Shown in pieces: positions 36,647 to 45,373 of a DNA stretch of 47,881 nt. The stretch covers positions 1 through 47,881 of the forward strand of contig JAHJQI010000161.1 of NCBI GenBank assembly GCA_018819265.1, read 5' to 3'. Each line of letters starts with the position of its first letter. The stretch's first letter is position 1. The position numbers and the translations under genes were made by a program. Under the pieces are notes generated by a model. The model worked only from the letters and a program-made list of their open reading frames with translations, was not told where the DNA came from and did no database searches. The DNA comes from Alphaproteobacteria bacterium. GTDB lineage: Bacteria; Pseudomonadota; Alphaproteobacteria; Rhizobiales; Hyphomicrobiaceae.

Positions 36647-36929
36647 GGCTGTAAATACGGGCATGGCGCACCTGCGTCAAGTCGAGCCGCGACCGGTCCG
36701 CCGCTGGCCGCAACCAACGTCGCGGTCGCGACCCGGCGCTGATCGGCACACGCCGCCCGAGGTGTTGACAGGCCTGACGCCTCCCCGCCCCTGCGGAGGC
36801 CTTAGAATCGAAAGCAGCCTAAACCTAAACGTGTGACGGATTCGCGAAAAACGTAACTTTTCTTTGCACCCGCTGGCGGCGCGCCGTATTTCTCCTGAAA
36901 ACGCACGCAAACCTTATCCCAGGCACCTC

Positions 36930-38060
36930 ATGGCCACACCGCGACCCAATCCCGGTATCCTCGACATCGCGCCCTACGTTCCAGGCGAGAGCGGCAAAGG
37001 CGCGTCGGGCAGACAGATCAAGCTGTCCTCGAACGAAACCCCGCTGGGGCCGAGCCCGGCGGCGATCGAAGCCTATCGCTCGGTTGCCGGATCTCTGGAG
37101 CGTTATCCTGACGGGCAGGCGACGGCACTTCGTCACGCCATAGCCGAGGTCCACGGCCTTGAAGCCGGCCGCATCGTTTGCGGCGCCGGGTCCGACGAAT
37201 TGCTCAGCCTGCTGGCCCAGGCCTATATCGGCCCAGGCGACGAAGGCATCCTCACCGAGCACGGTTTCCTCGTCTACCCCATCGCCATCCTGACCAACGG
37301 CGGCACCCCGGTTGCGGCTCCCGAACGCGATCTTGTCACCGATGTGGACGCCATCCTTGCGAAGGTGACGGCGAAGACCCGCGTCGTCTTCCTCGCCAAC
37401 CCGAACAATCCGACCGGGACTTTCATTGCCGACACTGAAGTCCGCCGGCTCCGAGCCGGACTGCGCGACGATATTCTGCTCGTGCTCGACGGCGCCTATG
37501 CCGAGTACGTCCACGCGCCCGGCTATGAAGCTGGGCAGGCGCTCGTTGCGGAAACCGACAATACGGTGATGACGCGCACGTTCTCGAAGATCTACGGCCT
37601 GGCCGGATTGCGCATCGGCTGGGCCTACTGCCCGCCCGCGATCGCCGACGTCTTGAACCGCATCCGCGGGCCCTTCAACCTGTCGACTCAGGCGATTGCC
37701 GCCGGCGTTGCAGCCATCCGCGATAGCGATCACACCGCCAAGGCCGTCTCCCACAATGACCGCTGGCTGAATTGGCTCACGCGCGAACTCGAAGCGCTCG
37801 GCCTGAAGGTGACGCCCAGCGTCGCCAATTTCCTGCTGATGCACTTCGACGGTATTGCCATCGGCGCCGCCGCGGCCGACGAGGCGCTGAAACTGCGCGG
37901 CATCTATCTGCGCCGCGTTGCCTCCTACAACCTTCCGAACGCCCTGCGCCTGACGGTCGGCACCGAGGAGGAAAACCGCGAGGTCATCGCCGCGCTCAAG
38001 GAAATCTTGACCACGCCACTCGCTGCGTCGAGCGCCTGCGGCAAGGCGAGCGCTCGATGA
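36930..38060 (+). CDS. hisC: Histidinol-phosphate aminotransferase
   Basis: This 376-residue fold type I PLP enzyme has the [11 protein letters not shown] substrate loop, the NPNNPTGTF motif, DGAYAEYV, and the Schiff-base Lys 220 in [15 protein letters not shown]. It converts imidazole-acetol phosphate to histidinol phosphate. Because it overlaps the next gene, a prephenate/arogenate dehydrogenase, by 4 nt (ATGA), it may also work as an aromatic aminotransferase in tyrosine or phenylalanine synthesis. The start ATG 36930 has AGG shortly upstream; an earlier ATG at 36864 has no family support. It is divergent from metX. Confidence 0.92.
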   Translation: MATPRPNPGILDIAPYVPGESGKGASGRQIKLSSNETPLGPSPAAIEAYRSVAGSLERYPDGQATALRHAIAEVHGLEAGRIVCGAGSDELLSLLAQAYIGPGDEGILTEHGFLVYPIAILTNGGTPVAAPERDLVTDVDAILAKVTAKTRVVFLANPNNPTGTFIADTEVRRLRAGLRDDILLVLDGAYAEYVHAPGYEAGQALVAETDNTVMTRTFSKIYGLAGLRIGWAYCPPAIADVLNRIRGPFNLSTQAIAAGVAAIRDSDHTAKAVSHNDRWLNWLTRELEALGLKVTPSVANFLLMHFDGIAIGAAAADEALKLRGIYLRRVASYNLPNALRLTVGTEEENREVIAALKEILTTPLAASSACGKASAR

Positions 38061-39016
38061 GCACAGCCCGCTTCGAACAGATCGCGCTTGTCGGCATCGG
38101 CCTGATCGGCTCCTCGATCGCTCACGCCGCCCGCCGCGCCGGATTGGCCGATCGCATCGTCGGCTCCGCGCGCACTGCCGCAACCGTGGAAAAGGCCTTG
38201 CAACTCGGCATCGTCGACGAAGGTTTCCCAACCGCCGCCGAGGCCGCACGCGGTTCCGATCTAGTCGTCCTGTGCACGCCGGTCGGCATCTGCGGTGTTG
38301 CCGCCAAAGAGATCGCCGACGCCGGCGCCTTCCGCGATGGCGCGATCCTGACCGACGTCGGTTCCGTCAAGGGCGCCATCGTCCGCGACGTTGCCCCGCA
38401 TGTACCCGCTGGCGTCCACTTCGTCCCCGGCCACCCCATCGCCGGCACCGAGCAATCCGGTCCGGAATCGGGCTTTGCCGAACTCTTCGACAACCGCTGG
38501 TGCATCCTCACGCCGCAACCCGGCTGCGATGCCGCCGCTGTCGCCAGGCTGAAGGCGTTCTGGGAAGCACTCGGCAGCCAGGTCGAGATCATGAGCCCTG
38601 ACCATCACGACCGGGTACTCGCCATCACCAGCCACGTGCCGCACCTTATCGCTTTCAATATCGTCAACACAGCGGGCCACCTCGAACGCGTCACCGACCG
38701 CGAAGTCATCAAATTCTCCGCCGGCGGTTTCCGCGACTTTACCCGCATCGCGGCTTCCGACCCGATCATGTGGCGCGACGTGTTCCTCAACAACAAGGAG
38801 GCGGTGCTTGAGATGCTGCAGCGGTTCTCCGAGGATTTGACTGCATTGCAGCGCGCCATCCGCTATGATGAGGGTGATACCTTGCACCGCCTGTTCTCCG
38901 AAGCGCGTGCTTTGCGTCGCGGCATCATCGAAGCCGGCCAGGACACCGACGCACCCGACTTCGGCCGCCGCATCGCCGCGCCACCGCCGGGCAAGACCTG
39001 CAAGGACAAGGATTGA
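38057..39016 (+). CDS. tyrC: Prephenate/arogenate dehydrogenase
   Basis: This 319-residue NAD(P)-dependent dehydrogenase of tyrosine synthesis has the Rossmann motif [15 protein letters not shown] (about residues 11-25), the TDVGSVKG loop, [14 protein letters not shown] and the catalytic-His region [21 protein letters not shown]. It is a single-domain form without chorismate mutase or ACT domain, like the cyclohexadienyl dehydrogenases of related bacteria that may act on both prephenate and arogenate. The start ATG overlaps the hisC stop, which indicates coupled translation. Confidence 0.92.
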   Translation: MSTARFEQIALVGIGLIGSSIAHAARRAGLADRIVGSARTAATVEKALQLGIVDEGFPTAAEAARGSDLVVLCTPVGICGVAAKEIADAGAFRDGAILTDVGSVKGAIVRDVAPHVPAGVHFVPGHPIAGTEQSGPESGFAELFDNRWCILTPQPGCDAAAVARLKAFWEALGSQVEIMSPDHHDRVLAITSHVPHLIAFNIVNTAGHLERVTDREVIKFSAGGFRDFTRIAASDPIMWRDVFLNNKEAVLEMLQRFSEDLTALQRAIRYDEGDTLHRLFSEARALRRGIIEAGQDTDAPDFGRRIAAPPPGKTCKDKD

Positions 39017-39092
39017 ACCGGTCGATCCACCGCCCTGCGGGCCGACGGTCAAGTCGGCGTCAGGCGCGCGCGGAGTGCGAACCGAACGGTAT

Positions 39093-39776
39093 ATGAGCCA
39101 GAATAGCGCACACGATCTTTGGGTCTTCGGCTACGGGTCGCTGATGTGGCGGCCCGGCTTTCCTTACGCAGAGAGATGCCGTGCTGAAGTTGCCGGCTAT
39201 TCGCGCGCGTTCTGCATCCGCTCGGTACATCATCGCGGCGTCGAGGGGAAACCGGGACTCGTTCTCGGACTCGACCGGGGCGGCACCTGCACCGGCATCG
39301 CCTACCGGGTCGCCGCCGTGAACGCCGCCGAGACGCTGCGCTATCTGCGGGCCCGCGAACAGGTCAACGGCGTCTACCGGGAGACGCGGCTGACGGTTTC
39401 GCTGATCGAGGGCGAGAAGCGCCAGGTTTTCGGTTTGACGTATGTCGCCGAGCGCGCGCACCCGAGCTATGTTTCACGCATGCCGCTTTCCGAGCAGGCA
39501 CGCCTCATCGCCACTTCCAGCGGGCGCTCCGGGCAGAACGTCGCCTATCTCGTCAATACCTGGGCTCACCTGGAGGAGCTTGGCATCCGCGAGCGCACCT
39601 TCGAGCGTTTGGGCGTCCTGATCGGCGCTGTCGTCACCGGCCGCCGACCGGTCTTGGAGCCATGCCCGAAGTCAGCGGCTTTGTCCCGCGCTCTCGCCGC
39701 CCGGCGCCCGCCGTGCAAGAAATTGACACTCGGCGAGCGTCGCCGTTTCACGTATCGCAAGGGTTTGCAGCGCTGA
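39093..39776 (+). CDS. ChaC-like gamma-glutamylcyclotransferase with C-terminal extension
   Basis: This 227-residue protein starts with the glutathione-specific gamma-glutamylcyclotransferase signature WVFGYGSLMWRPGFPY, followed by the VNGVYRE segment; the catalytic Glu is probably the Glu of YRETRL. It would cleave glutathione to 5-oxoproline and Cys-Gly. The conserved domain ends around residue 180. The last 45-50 residues are basic, unlike the family, and are coded opposite the end of the repeat-protein gene. I start at ATG 39093 (MSQNSAHD); the upstream frame is inside tyrC. The tail may result from loss of an earlier stop codon. Confidence 0.83.
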   Translation: MSQNSAHDLWVFGYGSLMWRPGFPYAERCRAEVAGYSRAFCIRSVHHRGVEGKPGLVLGLDRGGTCTGIAYRVAAVNAAETLRYLRAREQVNGVYRETRLTVSLIEGEKRQVFGLTYVAERAHPSYVSRMPLSEQARLIATSSGRSGQNVAYLVNTWAHLEELGIRERTFERLGVLIGAVVTGRRPVLEPCPKSAALSRALAARRPPCKKLTLGERRRFTYRKGLQR

Positions 39777-40624
39777 ATCCCACGGCTGCCTATTCGTCCG
39801 CTCGATCCCGGTTCGCGGATTTCGATGACGGGATGCGAATTGTCGGGCGCACCTTCGAGGCGGTAGCAGCCGTCCAGGCGGCGCGTATAGGGGCGGCGCA
39901 GGCCAGTGCCCGGAAGCGCGACGAGTATCCGGCGACCGCTGGCGCTGACGTCGTCGACGGTGGCCGGCATGAGGCTGCGACCGTAGCGAAGTGCGACGAT
40001 CATTCCGGGGGCTGGTTGCAGTATTGCATCCATTTTGCGTAAAGGCATTAGGCCGGCTGGCCGGCGCCAAGTTGCAACGGCAGAGGGGTCCGTCACGGCC
40101 TCCGCGACCGGTTCCGGCACGGCCTCGGCGACCGGCTCCGTCACGGCCTCCGCAACCGGCTCCGGCACGGGCTCAGCCTCGATCGGCGCGGCTTCCACTA
40201 TAGGTCCCGGCACCGTCTCTCTTTCGACCGGCGCGGCCTCGACGGTCTCGGCTTCCGCGACCGGTTCGGGCACGGTCTCGGCCTCGACCAGAGCAGCCTC
40301 CGCCATTGGTTCCGGCACGGGCTCACTTTCGACGGGCGCCGCTTCCGCGACCGGCTCAGGTACGGCCTCTGACTCGACAGTCTCGGCTTCCGCGATCGGT
40401 TCGGGCACGGTCTCGGCCTCGACCAGCGCAGCCTCCGCCATTGGTTCCGGCACGGGCTCAGCCTCGACGGGCGCAGCCTCCGCGACCGGCTCAAGTACGG
40501 CGTCTGCTTCTAAGGTCGCGGCCTCCGCCAACGGTGCCGCCTCGGGCGCTTCCGCTAAGGCACTGGCAGCAGCAGCCCGGTTCTTCTTCCCCAACAGCCA
40601 GCTGAACATGTCGTTCCTCGCCAT
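39566..40624 (-). CDS. Pro/Glu/Ala-rich repeat protein of unknown function
   Basis: I recognise no family. The 352-residue protein begins with MFSWLLGKKN at residue 6. An acidic low-complexity region (about 33-180) is built of 15-residue units of the AEAxxVExExVPEPx type. A short, folded-looking segment follows (about 198-272, LRYGRSLMPATVDDVSASGRRILVAL), then a very basic tail (about 275-352). Starts at ATG 40624 or 40609 both have a GAGG upstream. The plus-strand reading of the repeats (40035-40628, Ser/Thr/Ala/Gly-rich) lacks any domain. The last 211 nt overlap the ChaC-like gene in the opposite direction, so the real C terminus is uncertain. Confidence 0.6.
   Translation of the reverse strand: MARNDMFSWLLGKKNRAAAASALAEAPEAAPLAEAATLEADAVLEPVAEAAPVEAEPVPEPMAEAALVEAETVPEPIAEAETVESEAVPEPVAEAAPVESEPVPEPMAEAALVEAETVPEPVAEAETVEAAPVERETVPGPIVEAAPIEAEPVPEPVAEAVTEPVAEAVPEPVAEAVTDPSAVATWRRPAGLMPLRKMDAILQPAPGMIVALRYGRSLMPATVDDVSASGRRILVALPGTGLRRPYTRRLDGCYRLEGAPDNSHPVIEIREPGSSGRIGSRGIQRCKPLRYVKRRRSPSVNFLHGGRRAARARDKAADFGHGSKTGRRPVTTAPIRTPKRSKVRSRMPSSSR
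40085..40528. repeat. 45-bp coding tandem repeat with 135-bp higher-order period
   Basis: The units encode 15 residues each. Three successive units form a 135-bp block that is duplicated: GCCTCGACCA at 40281 recurs at 40416 with a nearly identical surrounding. One unit is expanded to 21 residues, and the last ones shrink to 8-residue EPVAEAV modules. Confidence 0.85.
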
Positions 40625-41061
40625 CTGAGATCCCTCTTCCGGTCATCCATTCGGCAAGCTGTGTGCCAATAGCTAAGTCATTGGTTTCATACAGTGCATG
40701 GTTGCCGCGTGTCACATCGTGCAGTTAATTCAGGCGCTTTTCATCGCACCTGTGCGAAATTTGCGCATCAAAGATTCGGCGACAGCCGGCAGCACAATGA
40801 CAACCGTCCGCGCCAAACCTGCTCGCGTCCTCTGTTCTTCATTGCCCCTTTACTGGCATGATATCGCCTTCTCTAGCGGCCGCTAAGCTTGCCTTTCGGG
40901 AACCATCGCGCCATATAGTGGCGATCGATGACGCATTGGTACACGCTACAATGCCGGTGGGACTGTGCCGGGACTAGACGTCTCCAACGCGGAATTTGAT
41001 CCGTCCTGATGACAACCGACTGGACGGCTTCTACAGGGACGAGGCTGTTGGAGACTACAGA
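40625..41061. other. Divergent promoter and long cspA leader
   Basis: These 437 nt hold no supported gene. TATAGT at 40914-40919 may be the cspA -10 box, giving a leader of roughly 135 nt. The leader contains a CCGTCC (41001-41006)/GGACGG (41022-41027) hairpin and a GGAG site 8 nt before the start. A long structured leader is usual for cold-shock mRNAs. TAGCGGCCGCTA (40874-40885) is a perfect palindrome of unknown meaning. Confidence 0.45.
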
Positions 41062-41268
41062 ATGGCTACCGGGACCGTGAAATGGTTCAACACGCAGAAG
41101 GGCTATGGCTTTATCCAGCCGGATGATGGCGGCAACGACGTATTCGTTCACATTTCGGCAGTCGAGCGCGCCGGTATGATGTCGCTGAACGAAGGCCAGA
41201 AGATCAGCTACGAACTCGAGAAGGGCCGCAACGGCAAATTCGCTGCCGTGGATCTGAAGGCCGAGTAA
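41062..41268 (+). CDS. cspA: Cold-shock protein CspA family
   Basis: This 68-residue single cold-shock domain has RNP1 KGYGFIQP and RNP2 VFVHIS and begins with the canonical MATGTVKWFN. It binds single-stranded RNA and acts as an RNA chaperone. The start ATG 41062 is set by GGAG at 41050-41053, and the in-frame extension to 40996 is leader. It is followed by a hairpin and then by an IF-1 gene, so cold-induced translation factors are grouped here. Confidence 0.95.
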   Translation: MATGTVKWFNTQKGYGFIQPDDGGNDVFVHISAVERAGMMSLNEGQKISYELEKGRNGKFAAVDLKAE

Positions 41269-41291
41269 TCCGTAGCCGTCAATCGCAATGA

Positions 41292-41328
41292 GCGTCCGGG
41301 GAGAGCCGAGGGGCCCTTCCCGGGACGC
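41292..41328 (+). terminator. Stem-loop between cspA and infA
   Basis: GCGTCC (41292-41297) pairs with GGACGC (41323-41328); after a bulged G, GGG pairs with CCC. The trailing ATTCGTATTTCG is only moderately T-rich, so it may attenuate rather than end transcription into infA. Confidence 0.5.
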
Positions 41329-41400
41329 ATTCGTATTTCGCATACCGCAGGCGGCTCGAACGGGCAAATCAGCCGCGGTAGAAGCCACTAAGGAGCTTGG

Positions 41401-41679
41401 ATGGCAAAAGAAGAGGTGCTGGAGTTCGAAGGCGTAGTCGACGAAGTCCTTCCCGACGCCCGCTGCAGGGTGAAGCTGGACAATGGACACGAAGTCGTCG
41501 CCTACACGTCCGGCCGCATGAAAAAGAACCGTATTCGTATTCTGGCCGGCGACCGCGTTACCGTTGAAATGACCCCTTACGACCTGACCAAGGGACGCAT
41601 CAATTTCCGCCACAAGGACGCGCGTTCCGGCCCGCCCGGTGGCGGTCCAGGCGGCCCCGGCGGCAATCGCCGTCGCTGA
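41401..41679 (+). CDS. infA: Translation initiation factor IF-1 with Gly/Pro/Arg tail
   Basis: This 92-residue protein is a full S1/OB-fold IF-1 (residues 1-72; HTAGRM-like [20 protein letters not shown] and [11 protein letters not shown]), which binds the ribosomal A site during initiation. It carries about 20 extra residues, [20 protein letters not shown], where standard IF-1 stops near 72. The start has AAGGAG just upstream. It may be a second IF-1 copy of the genome, cold-linked through cspA. The flexible basic tail could touch rRNA or mRNA; this is inference. Confidence 0.9.
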   Translation: MAKEEVLEFEGVVDEVLPDARCRVKLDNGHEVVAYTSGRMKKNRIRILAGDRVTVEMTPYDLTKGRINFRHKDARSGPPGGGPGGPGGNRRR

Positions 41680-41713
41680 ACTTGGGGCATGCGGCGGTTG
41701 ATGCTTTCAAGGC

Positions 41714-43228
41714 TCAACCCTCGCCCCGCCCCTTGTGCGGAGTTTTCTCCCAAACGAATGGCGACGTCGCCAGTTGCCACAAGGCGCGATAGCCGGCAAA
41801 CGAGATCAACAGCCAATAGACCGGCATGGCCAGCGCGTTGCACGCCAGCGAAAACCGCCCGTGGCGGCCGCCGACGGCAAGCGCCCCGAGCAGCACCGCT
41901 GAAAAATACCCTGCCAGAAGATTGAACCCCGCAAGCGCCATCAGCCAATCGGTCGCCTGCGCTGCGTCGGCGAACGGCAATCGGCCATCCGTCGCGACGG
42001 CATAACAGAGCCCGACGTAGAACCACGGGTGAACCAGCGCCGACAGGATCATCCCGCCCATCAGGATCTGGAATCCGAGAAAGCGGAATGCGCCAAGGTC
42101 GCGCCACAGGCTTGCCGGGCGGCGCATGTGGACGAGATAAGTCTGCATCCATCCCTTCAGCCAGCGGGTACGCTGGTGCAGCCAGATTTGAAAGGTTGGC
42201 GGCGCTTCTTCCCATGTCGTCGAATTCAGCATCCGGACACGATAGCCGAGCCGCGCCAGGCGGATGCCGAGGTCGGCATCCTCGGTGACGTTGAACGCAT
42301 CCCAGCCGCCGGCACGTTCAAGCACCCGCCGGGGAAAATGGTTCGACGTTCCGCCGAGTGGAACCGGCAGCCCGAAGCGTTCGAGTACCGGCAGGATGGC
42401 CCTGAACAGCGCGCCGTATTCGATTGTGAACTGGCGGGTGAAAAAACTTGCACGCGGATTGTAGATGTCGAGACGCGATTGCACGCAGCCGGTCCGCTCG
42501 GGGTCGACTTCCATGACGGCAAGCGCACGGCGCAACTGGTCGGGCTCGGGAACGTCTTCGGCATCGTAGACGACCACGTAGTCGCCGACCGCGCTGGCAA
42601 GCGCATGGTTGAGCGCCCGCGGCTTGGTCCGCGGCATGCCTTCGGGCACCACGACGACGCGCATGTGGCCCTTGAGCACATGACGCGCCAGCGCGCTGCG
42701 CGTCGCGTGATCGTCGGCTTCGACAATCAGCGAAATCTGCAGCCGGTCCTTCGGGTAATCGAGGCCGCTCAGTGCCTTGAGAACCTGCCCGATCACGGGC
42801 GCTTCATCATAGAGCGCCACCAGCACCGCATAATGGGGCAGGGCTTGGCTCGTTTCATCGAAGGTCCGCACCCTTGCCCGCCCATCGTCAGCGCCCTGGG
42901 CCGGTGCCAGGATTTCGTAGATCCCGGCAAATCGCAACAGTGCGATCGACAGAAACGCAAAGGCGACGGCTATCGCCAGGCCTTCTCTCAGGAGGGGCGG
43001 CGCCAGGACAGCGGTCATGGAGGCGAGAGCAGTCAGCGCCATCGCCCAGCGGACGAGCGTCGACGTCTTGAGGTGACGGGCCGACATTTCCGGAAATCGA
43101 ACATCAAGAGATGGCCGCGCGCTTCGCCCATCCTCGATGTATGCCGTGTTGATGCACCCGCCGGCATTGTAGCCGTGGCAGGCGGCTTGCGTCGCTGGCT
43201 GGTTTTGCTCGTCAGGATCGAGGGACAT
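41714..43228 (-). CDS. Family 2 glycosyltransferase, membrane-bound, cellulose-synthase-like
   Basis: This 504-residue processive-type glycosyltransferase has an N-terminal cytoplasmic part, two membrane segments (about 65-105), a GT2 catalytic domain with YDEAP, VYDAEDVPEPDQL (DxD), TEDADLGIRL and QRTRWLKGW (QxxRW), and about four C-terminal membrane segments. It would polymerise or transfer sugars from a UDP-sugar at the inner membrane. No BcsB or PilZ domain is attached. I start at ATG 43228 because the longer frame begins with TTG 43276. The product is unknown, perhaps an exopolysaccharide. The neighbouring solute-binding gene is divergent. Confidence 0.82.
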   Translation of the reverse strand: MSLDPDEQNQPATQAACHGYNAGGCINTAYIEDGRSARPSLDVRFPEMSARHLKTSTLVRWAMALTALASMTAVLAPPLLREGLAIAVAFAFLSIALLRFAGIYEILAPAQGADDGRARVRTFDETSQALPHYAVLVALYDEAPVIGQVLKALSGLDYPKDRLQISLIVEADDHATRSALARHVLKGHMRVVVVPEGMPRTKPRALNHALASAVGDYVVVYDAEDVPEPDQLRRALAVMEVDPERTGCVQSRLDIYNPRASFFTRQFTIEYGALFRAILPVLERFGLPVPLGGTSNHFPRRVLERAGGWDAFNVTEDADLGIRLARLGYRVRMLNSTTWEEAPPTFQIWLHQRTRWLKGWMQTYLVHMRRPASLWRDLGAFRFLGFQILMGGMILSALVHPWFYVGLCYAVATDGRLPFADAAQATDWLMALAGFNLLAGYFSAVLLGALAVGGRHGRFSLACNALAMPVYWLLISFAGYRALWQLATSPFVWEKTPHKGRGEG

Positions 43229-43475
43229 CGAGACTTCTTGGTGGGGAGGTAGTCGGACCGGGGGACCACGGAACAAGCCATGATGTGTGGGAATGCTGAG
43301 GAAATACAGCCCAATTCACGCCCCTTTAGCCGTTAACAGGTGAGGTCAATCGAATCTGCGCCGCCAACCGCGTTGAAAACGCTGCGAGCGATGGTGAGCC
43401 GACCTTGGAGAGTTCCCTACAAAGGCGTATGAAGGGGTCAGACCGGCTCGAACAACACCGCGAAGGAAGTCCAGC

Positions 43476-44330
43476 TTGAGACTGCAAAAGGCCCGTTCGA
43501 ACGTCCTCGCGGTAATTCTGGCGACCCTGGCCGGCATCCTTTTGCCAGTCGGTCCGGCAATGTCTCAGCGTGCCGGTGACGCAGCGGCAGCTGCTGCCGA
43601 CACTCCGGCCGGAGCCATCGCCGCCCGCCGCGTCGTATTGCGCTTCCTTACGACGAGCGACTTCCCGCCCTTCAATTTCTATGACGAGGACGGTGTGCTG
43701 ACCGGCTTCAACGTCGACATTGCGCGTGCCATCTGCCTGCAGCTCGACGTCACCTGCGAAGTCTCCGAGCGCGAATGGAACGATCTCATCCCTGCCCTTG
43801 AACGCAATGAGGCCGATGCGGTCATTGCCGGCCATGCGGTTACCGCCAATTCCCTACTGAAAGTCTCGTTCTCCGACCGCTACTTCCATACCCCCGGACG
43901 CTTTGCCGGCCGCAGGACGGACACCACCACGACGGCGACGCCGGAAGGGCTCGAAGGCAAGCGCATCGCGGTGGCCTCCGGAACGGCCCACGAAGCCTTC
44001 ATGCGCGAATACTTCCGCAGCAGCAGGATTCTGCCCTTCGACAACCCCGATCTTGCCCGCGAAGCTCTCAAGGCCGGTGAGGTCGATGTGGTTTTCGACG
44101 ACGGGATTGGCCTGTCCTTCTGGGTCAACGGGACGGGGTCTGAGCAATGTTGCGACTTCAAGGGCGGCGCCTACCTGGAACCAAAGTACTTCGGTGACGG
44201 GATCGCCATTGCATTGAACAAAGCGGACCCCCAACTGAAAGCCGACGTCGATGCGGCATTGGCGGAGGTGCGCTCGAGCGGGAGGTTTGCGGAACTCGTT
44301 ACCCGTTATTTCCCTTACCGCCTCTATTGA
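43476..44330 (+). CDS. Periplasmic amino-acid-type solute-binding protein
   Basis: This 284-residue protein has a Sec signal peptide (RLQKARSNVLAVILATLAGILLPVGPAMS, cut near residue 30) and a type 3 solute-binding domain: FLTTSDFPPFNFYDEDGVLTGFNVDIARAIC, then the GKRIAVASGTAHEAF hinge region and a closing FAELVTRYF. The start is TTG 43476, supported by GAAGGA 8 nt upstream and by the signal peptide. No permease or ATPase gene is near, so it is an orphan receptor-like protein or shares a remote transporter. Cysteine pairs (ICLQLDVTC) may form a disulphide. Confidence 0.83.
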   Translation: MRLQKARSNVLAVILATLAGILLPVGPAMSQRAGDAAAAAADTPAGAIAARRVVLRFLTTSDFPPFNFYDEDGVLTGFNVDIARAICLQLDVTCEVSEREWNDLIPALERNEADAVIAGHAVTANSLLKVSFSDRYFHTPGRFAGRRTDTTTTATPEGLEGKRIAVASGTAHEAFMREYFRSSRILPFDNPDLAREALKAGEVDVVFDDGIGLSFWVNGTGSEQCCDFKGGAYLEPKYFGDGIAIALNKADPQLKADVDAALAEVRSSGRFAELVTRYFPYRLY

Positions 44331-44413
44331 AATGCGAAAATTGCTGCGGCAATTGAACCTGAGGCAAAAGTAGACCGCTGGCCCGGCTTTCACGCATGGT
44401 TGCGCTCCTGTGC

Positions 44414-44443
44414 TTGACAGGAATGCGCTGCACCAAGTTAAGA
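44414..44443 (+). promoter_or_regulatory. Candidate sigma-70 promoter upstream of plcP-like gene
   Basis: TTGACA (44414-44419) and TTAAGA (44438-44443) are 18 nt apart. This would give a leader of about 130 nt carrying the heptad repeats at 44479. Confidence 0.4.
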
Positions 44444-44478
44444 AAACGCCGTAAAAAAGTCCTTGTGGATGTCCCATA

Positions 44479-44507
44479 CGCTCATAAAGGTGTCACACTC
44501 CTGCAAC
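44479..44507 (+). promoter_or_regulatory. Candidate PhoB box
   Basis: Three heptads at 11-nt spacing, CGCTCAT, GTGTCAC and CTGCAAC, match the CTGTCAT/C half-site in 5, 6 and 5 of 7 positions. The 4-nt spacers (AAAG and ACTC) are as expected for PhoB direct repeats. Phosphate control of the following pair is therefore plausible; binding is not shown. Confidence 0.45.
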
Positions 44508-44580
44508 TTGAATCCGGAACACCTGCATCAGGACGAATTTCGGGGGCCCGCCGGGCGGGCTTGCAGGGGGAGCTAAACCC

Positions 44581-45372
44581 ATGACGAAGTATCGATCGCT
44601 GTTCATATCGGACGTTCATCTCGGCACATCCGCCTGCAATGCGGAACTGCTGCTTGATTTTCTGCGTGAGCATGACGCCGATACGATCTATCTCGTCGGC
44701 GACATTATCGACTTCTGGCGCATCCGCCGTGGCGCGGTCTGGCCCCAGTCCCATAACGACGTCCTGCAGAAGATCCTGCGCAAGGTGCGCAAGGGCGCGC
44801 GCGTCATCTTCATTCCCGGCAACCATGACGACGGACTTCGCCAGTACGCCGGGCAGCGCTTTGGCGGCATCGAGATCGAGTTGCAGACCGTTCACGAAAC
44901 GGCCGACGGCAAGCGCTACATCGTCATGCACGGCGACGAGTTCGACATCGTGGTCCGCTACGCCAAATGGCTCGCGTTCGTGGGCGACCGCAGCTATCAG
45001 CTTGCCCTGTGGACCAATGCGCCGGTCAATTTCATCCGCCGCCGCTTCGGCCTCGGCTACTGGTCGCTGTCGGGTTACCTGAAGCTGCGCGTAAAGTCCG
45101 CCGTGAACTTCATCGGCGAATTCGAGCGCAAGTTGTCGACCGAAGCCAGGCTCAGGGACGCCGACGGCGTCATATGCGGACACATTCACCACGCCGCGTC
45201 CAACCAGATCGAAGAGATCCATTACCTCAACTGCGGCGACTGGGTGGAAAGCTGCACGGCGATCGGCGAGACGGAAGACGGCGAGTTCCAGTTGATCAGG
45301 TGGCTCGACGTCGTTCGGCAGAGGGAAGCTTCCCGCAAGGTCCTCAACAACGCAAACCTCGAGGCGGCTTAG
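44581..45372 (+). CDS. plcP: PlcP/LpxH-like metallophosphoesterase
   Basis: This 263-residue calcineurin-type phosphoesterase has the full metal set: SDVHLG (Asp 11, His 13), VGDIIDFW (Asp 41), PGNHDD (Asn 81, His 82), VMHGDEFD and CGHIHHA. It is often annotated as UDP-2,3-diacylglucosamine diphosphatase. However, rhizobial members of this group (PlcP) are phospholipases C that degrade membrane phospholipid to diacylglycerol under phosphate limitation. The glycosyltransferase 1 nt downstream and the candidate Pho box favour the PlcP reading. The alternative, lipid A synthesis as LpxH, cannot be excluded. Confidence 0.78.
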   Translation: MTKYRSLFISDVHLGTSACNAELLLDFLREHDADTIYLVGDIIDFWRIRRGAVWPQSHNDVLQKILRKVRKGARVIFIPGNHDDGLRQYAGQRFGGIEIELQTVHETADGKRYIVMHGDEFDIVVRYAKWLAFVGDRSYQLALWTNAPVNFIRRRFGLGYWSLSGYLKLRVKSAVNFIGEFERKLSTEARLRDADGVICGHIHHAASNQIEEIHYLNCGDWVESCTAIGETEDGEFQLIRWLDVVRQREASRKVLNNANLEAA

Positions 45373-45373
45373 A

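Noticed and set aside
40035..40628. Plus-strand Ser/Thr/Ala-rich repeat protein
   Set aside because: It is the complement of the acidic repeat gene. The minus frame has good ribosome-binding sites and a non-repetitive domain beyond the repeats; the plus frame has neither.
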